Assembly: GCA_036939975.1 (NCBI GenBank)
Contig: JALLPB010001217.1
Location: forward strand, 1-11,216
DNA from: Cyclostephanos tholiformis
Lineage: Eukaryota > Bacillariophyta > Thalassiosirophyceae > Thalassiosirales > Thalassiosiraceae
DNA length: 11,216 nt
Direction of reading: 5' to 3'
Part shown: positions 9,601 through 11,216 of the stretch, piece by piece
Layout: the number at the start of each line of letters is the position of its first letter
How positions within the stretch are numbered: the stretch's first letter is position 1
Translations under genes and position numbers: made by a program
The notes under the pieces: model-generated
What the model saw: only the letters and a program-made list of their open reading frames with translations
Databases searched by the model: none
What the model was told of the DNA's origin: nothing

Positions 9601-11101
9601 GAGCGCGATATTGTCTCGCAAAAATGGCGGGCATCGCCATGTTATTCTTACCAGGCGCATGAGCCTTAGCGCCGTATCCGATATTGCTTCGATACGATTC
9701 GACTCTTAAAATCTGGCGAAGTGATGGACGCTCATCGTCGTCAAATTTCCGTGCTACACGATAACAGCCACGAATGGATGTCAATGCTTGGTAAGTTTTC
9801 CTTGCCTCGATTTCCGCCTCTATCACCTCCAACTTGGCGGCGGAGTACTTCGAACGCAATACCTGGGTACTCCTTTCGAGTTGAACGACGACGCGTCGGA
9901 GGTTATTTGACTCCGCATCATCATCCCCGTACTGCTGTTGCAACAGATGGTGAACGGGACCGAACGCCGCGAGGGATTCAATGGATTTATGTAGCGCATG
10001 CATCGAGAGCTCCATCGAACGTCGCTGATCACAGGCCTCGATTCTCAACGACGATAGTCGACGCGATGTCTGCGACGCGCGGATGGACACGGCATCATCG
10101 CGCGACACCGAATCTCCATAGTAAGCGGCATCGTCCTCGATGAGCATCGACGAGCCGGGTAGTATGTTGTCCGATAATGACATCGAGCGGTCCGCGGAGT
10201 CGTCATCGTCTTCCTCCGGGACGGGCCCACTGCCCACCTTCCTCCCCGGTCCGGCCCAAGCGGTCGTCTTCCTGTTCGTCCCATTCGACGACTTTTCGCC
10301 ATGATTCGATGGATCCGACATCGCGAGTTTTGATCCGACGTTCCGCTCGTCAGCGCCTTCTCCTTCCGCGGGAACCGAACCCTCGCGTGCCGCCTCCAGC
10401 AAACTCCACGGCATTATGCCCCGTCCCCGTCTCCACGAGTCGCGAAAATTGGACGACGACGAGGAGGCGCTCACCACGAGCGCATCGAGGATCCCACTCC
10501 CCTCCGCAAACCTCAACCCCGATGCCGCCGCAGTCACGAGCGGGGCATACTTTCGCATCAGATCCGCGTAGGTCGCCGGACGACTGGCGGCGCCGCAACC
10601 GCCCCTCGGTGGATCGATCGCCCTTGTCGTCCCGTGGGCGGACAGGCCATAGGCTCCAAGGGTCCGAAATGCAACAGCCAGGTCCGACGCTGCCCGACGA
10701 ATCGACGCCAATGCCTCCTCCTCCTTCAACCTCTCCGTCGACGTCCCCCCCTGCTTGATTGTTTGGGCACGATCCTCTTCCATCCTTACCGACGAAGACG
10801 GCATTGATACTGGGCCCATACCACTAACGGCGAAATTGGAGAGCCAGTGCGTGACCAAAAACGGGAGATCGGGATGATATCGCATCATAGCGGCTCGCGC
10901 GTCGTAGTCGTCTGGACGATTCTGGTGCGATATTATTAAATCCCCCCCCGCCCCTCGTCGTCGCGGCGACCTCGTTGCGACGTCCATGATAGGCCATGCG
11001 TTGAAGGACGAGGCTTCGTTAGCGGCCGCGCCACTTTCGGGCGGCGGACCGTGGCGCCATATCTGGTCGTTGCCGTGAAGATCGTCGTTCCCGACGTCCA
11101 T
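3673..11101 (-). CDS. PHIP/BRWD-family WD40-double bromodomain protein (4 exons, 2391 aa)
   Basis: A nuclear chromatin-reader protein. Exons are 11101-9185, 9104-8495, 8417-3827 and 3730-3673. Order: family-type N-terminus (DLPFLVTHWL about residue 78, ATYADLMRKY about 176); possible coiled coil about 400-440; about eight WD40 repeats between 521 and 1061 (for example KYFITGADDQVAKVF, FLATASGDGDIRVW, FASAGADGVVNVWDL); the post-WD40 segment ending near PPHLAPGG; an acidic and Arg-rich linker (1240-1305); a Tudor-like CRAMPED-type region about 1375-1616 (YCPQVGDSVVYIPKAHREL); bromodomain 1 about 1633-1731 with Asn in YNED; four basic/acidic repeats 1800-2206; bromodomain 2 about 2250-2388 with PMDF and Asn in YNGE. 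Animal PHIP and BRWD1/3 share this order and act as histone readers and CUL4-DDB1 adaptors; the same role here is inferred. ATG 11101 is chosen because an in-frame TAG at 11170-11168 precedes it with no ATG between, and it has A at -3 and G at +4. At 2391 residues it is longer than human PHIP (about 1,800), partly from the repeats and a 110-residue insert after WD40 repeat 3. I cannot assign a specific paralogue. Confidence 0.93.
3731..3826 (-). other. Intron 3 (96 nt), phase 2, inside bromodomain 2
   Basis: The donor is GTAAGA at 3826 and the acceptor TTTTCTCATAG ends at 3731, with a pyrimidine-rich run before it. Reading through gives a stop at once (3825-3823). Splicing gives RYALDLWQKLNDVYRDV, which is the expected last helix of a bromodomain, and a TGA at 3675-3673. 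The final exon codes for only 19 residues. Confidence 0.92.
4327..5547 (-). repeat. Four tandem degenerate coding repeats (85-126 aa each)
   Basis: Copies run 5547-5293, 5292-4915, 4914-4618 and 4617-4327. Each has, in order, VVSSRPxRRSAxQ, a basic RTSSRARRKPxY motif, a Ser/Glu/Asp stretch (SESSxSDESD), then KRxPPxRARxKPxYxEK and an acidic end. Copies 2 and 3 are also very alike in DNA: compare 5165-5310 with 4787-4936, including a shared CTCGAAACAACTACATTTTC. Copy 2 is longer because its DxVSAxE...RARS segment is doubled. The region is probably disordered. Alternating basic and acidic blocks suggest nucleic acid or histone contacts, which is inference. No AT-hook GRP core is present. Confidence 0.85.
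8418..8494 (-). other. Intron 2 (77 nt), phase 1
   Basis: The donor is GTGCGT at 8494. The acceptor TCAATTTTGGCAG ends at 8418 and follows a long pyrimidine-rich tract. Splicing joins KMMLKSRM to AHAKGRLLATL, just ahead of the WD40 repeat VHTNAVTDMKYS. Both flanking frames and the length match introns 1 and 3. A competing 53-nt intron (CAA/GTGGGA to CCAG, 8582-8530) also keeps frame but has a weak donor and no pyrimidine tract. RNA reads would decide. Confidence 0.75.
9105..9184 (-). other. Intron 1 (80 nt), phase 0, inside a WD40 repeat
   Basis: The donor is GTAAGG at 9184 and the acceptor TTTCTTACCTCGTAG ends at 9105. Splicing rebuilds one WD40 repeat, from RGHTGGANM to VSWSMSNPFQLVSCGEDG and on to LARMWD. 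Reading through instead leaves the WD40 sequence and ends in a stop after 38 codons. Confidence 0.92.
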
Positions 11102-11216
11102 GATGATGATAAAACGACGTGCCACCCTTAGTGGGATTTTGGTTCTGGAGCAGGAGGGGGACAGACCCTACACCAAGGCTGACTCTCGACTTCCTTGTTG
11201 CTGAAGATCTGTCGCA
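11102..11216 (-). other. 5' leader and start of upstream region of the PHIP/BRWD-like gene
   Basis: This holds the leader ahead of ATG 11101. It is pyrimidine-rich at 11140-11166 as read on the minus strand, and has an in-frame TAG at 11170-11168. No TATA-like box is visible in the 115 bases available, and the promoter probably lies beyond the window. A separate upstream exon cannot be excluded. Confidence 0.4.

Noticed and set aside
9721..10758. Plus-strand open frames of 140 and 193 codons, rich in Arg, Pro and Ser
   Set aside because: They are antisense to the GC-rich exon 1, where stop codons are rare in all frames. No domain or sensible composition is seen.
11099..11125. A GTG start at 11125 that would add eight residues to the PHIP/BRWD-like protein
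   Set aside because: Nuclear genes start at ATG. The first ATG after the in-frame stop at 11170 is 11101, in a good context.
1..11216. CRISPR arrays, tRNA or rRNA genes, bacterial operons
   Set aside because: No regularly spaced repeats, cloverleaf-like sequence or rRNA-like blocks were seen, and the gene structure is eukaryotic.

Overview
The window is nuclear DNA from a eukaryote. Its main gene has three short introns (77, 80 and 96 nt) with GT..AG borders, an AATAAA signal follows its stop codon, and the domain order is exclusively eukaryotic. The small introns, moderate GC content and the type of decayed DDE transposase fit a stramenopile alga. A diatom is my best guess, but it rests on family resemblance rather than on any search.

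Layout on the + coordinates: (a) 1-461 has GC-rich blocks set in AT-rich DNA. It may hold exons of an unidentified gene, but both strands stay open in register, so I cannot assign the strand. The same stretch contains a strong 41-nt hairpin. (b) 463-604 is a 70-bp perfect direct repeat around the only N in the window. This looks like two contigs joined without collapsing their overlap. (c) 684-3231, minus strand, is a heavily decayed cut-and-paste transposase (DDE_1-like) with six in-frame stops, three frameshifts and a lost second catalytic aspartate. (d) 3232-3672 is intergenic and carries the poly(A) signal of the next gene. (e) 3673-11101, minus strand, is one four-exon gene for a 2391-residue protein of the PHIP/BRWD family: a family-specific N-terminus, about eight WD40 repeats, a Tudor-like (CRAMPED-type) middle, and two bromodomains separated by four copies of a basic/acidic repeat. 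(f) 11102-11216 is its leader.

Nothing here forms an operon-like system. The main biological content is a chromatin reader that probably binds acetylated and/or methylated histones and may work with a CUL4-DDB1 ubiquitin ligase, as its animal relatives do. A dead transposon lies about 440 bp downstream on the same strand. The four-exon model was built by eye. It keeps one frame through all three introns (1917+610+4591+58 nt = 2392 codons) and restores conserved domain sequence at intron 1 (WD40) and intron 3 (bromodomain). The intron 2 junction rests on splice signals and frame.
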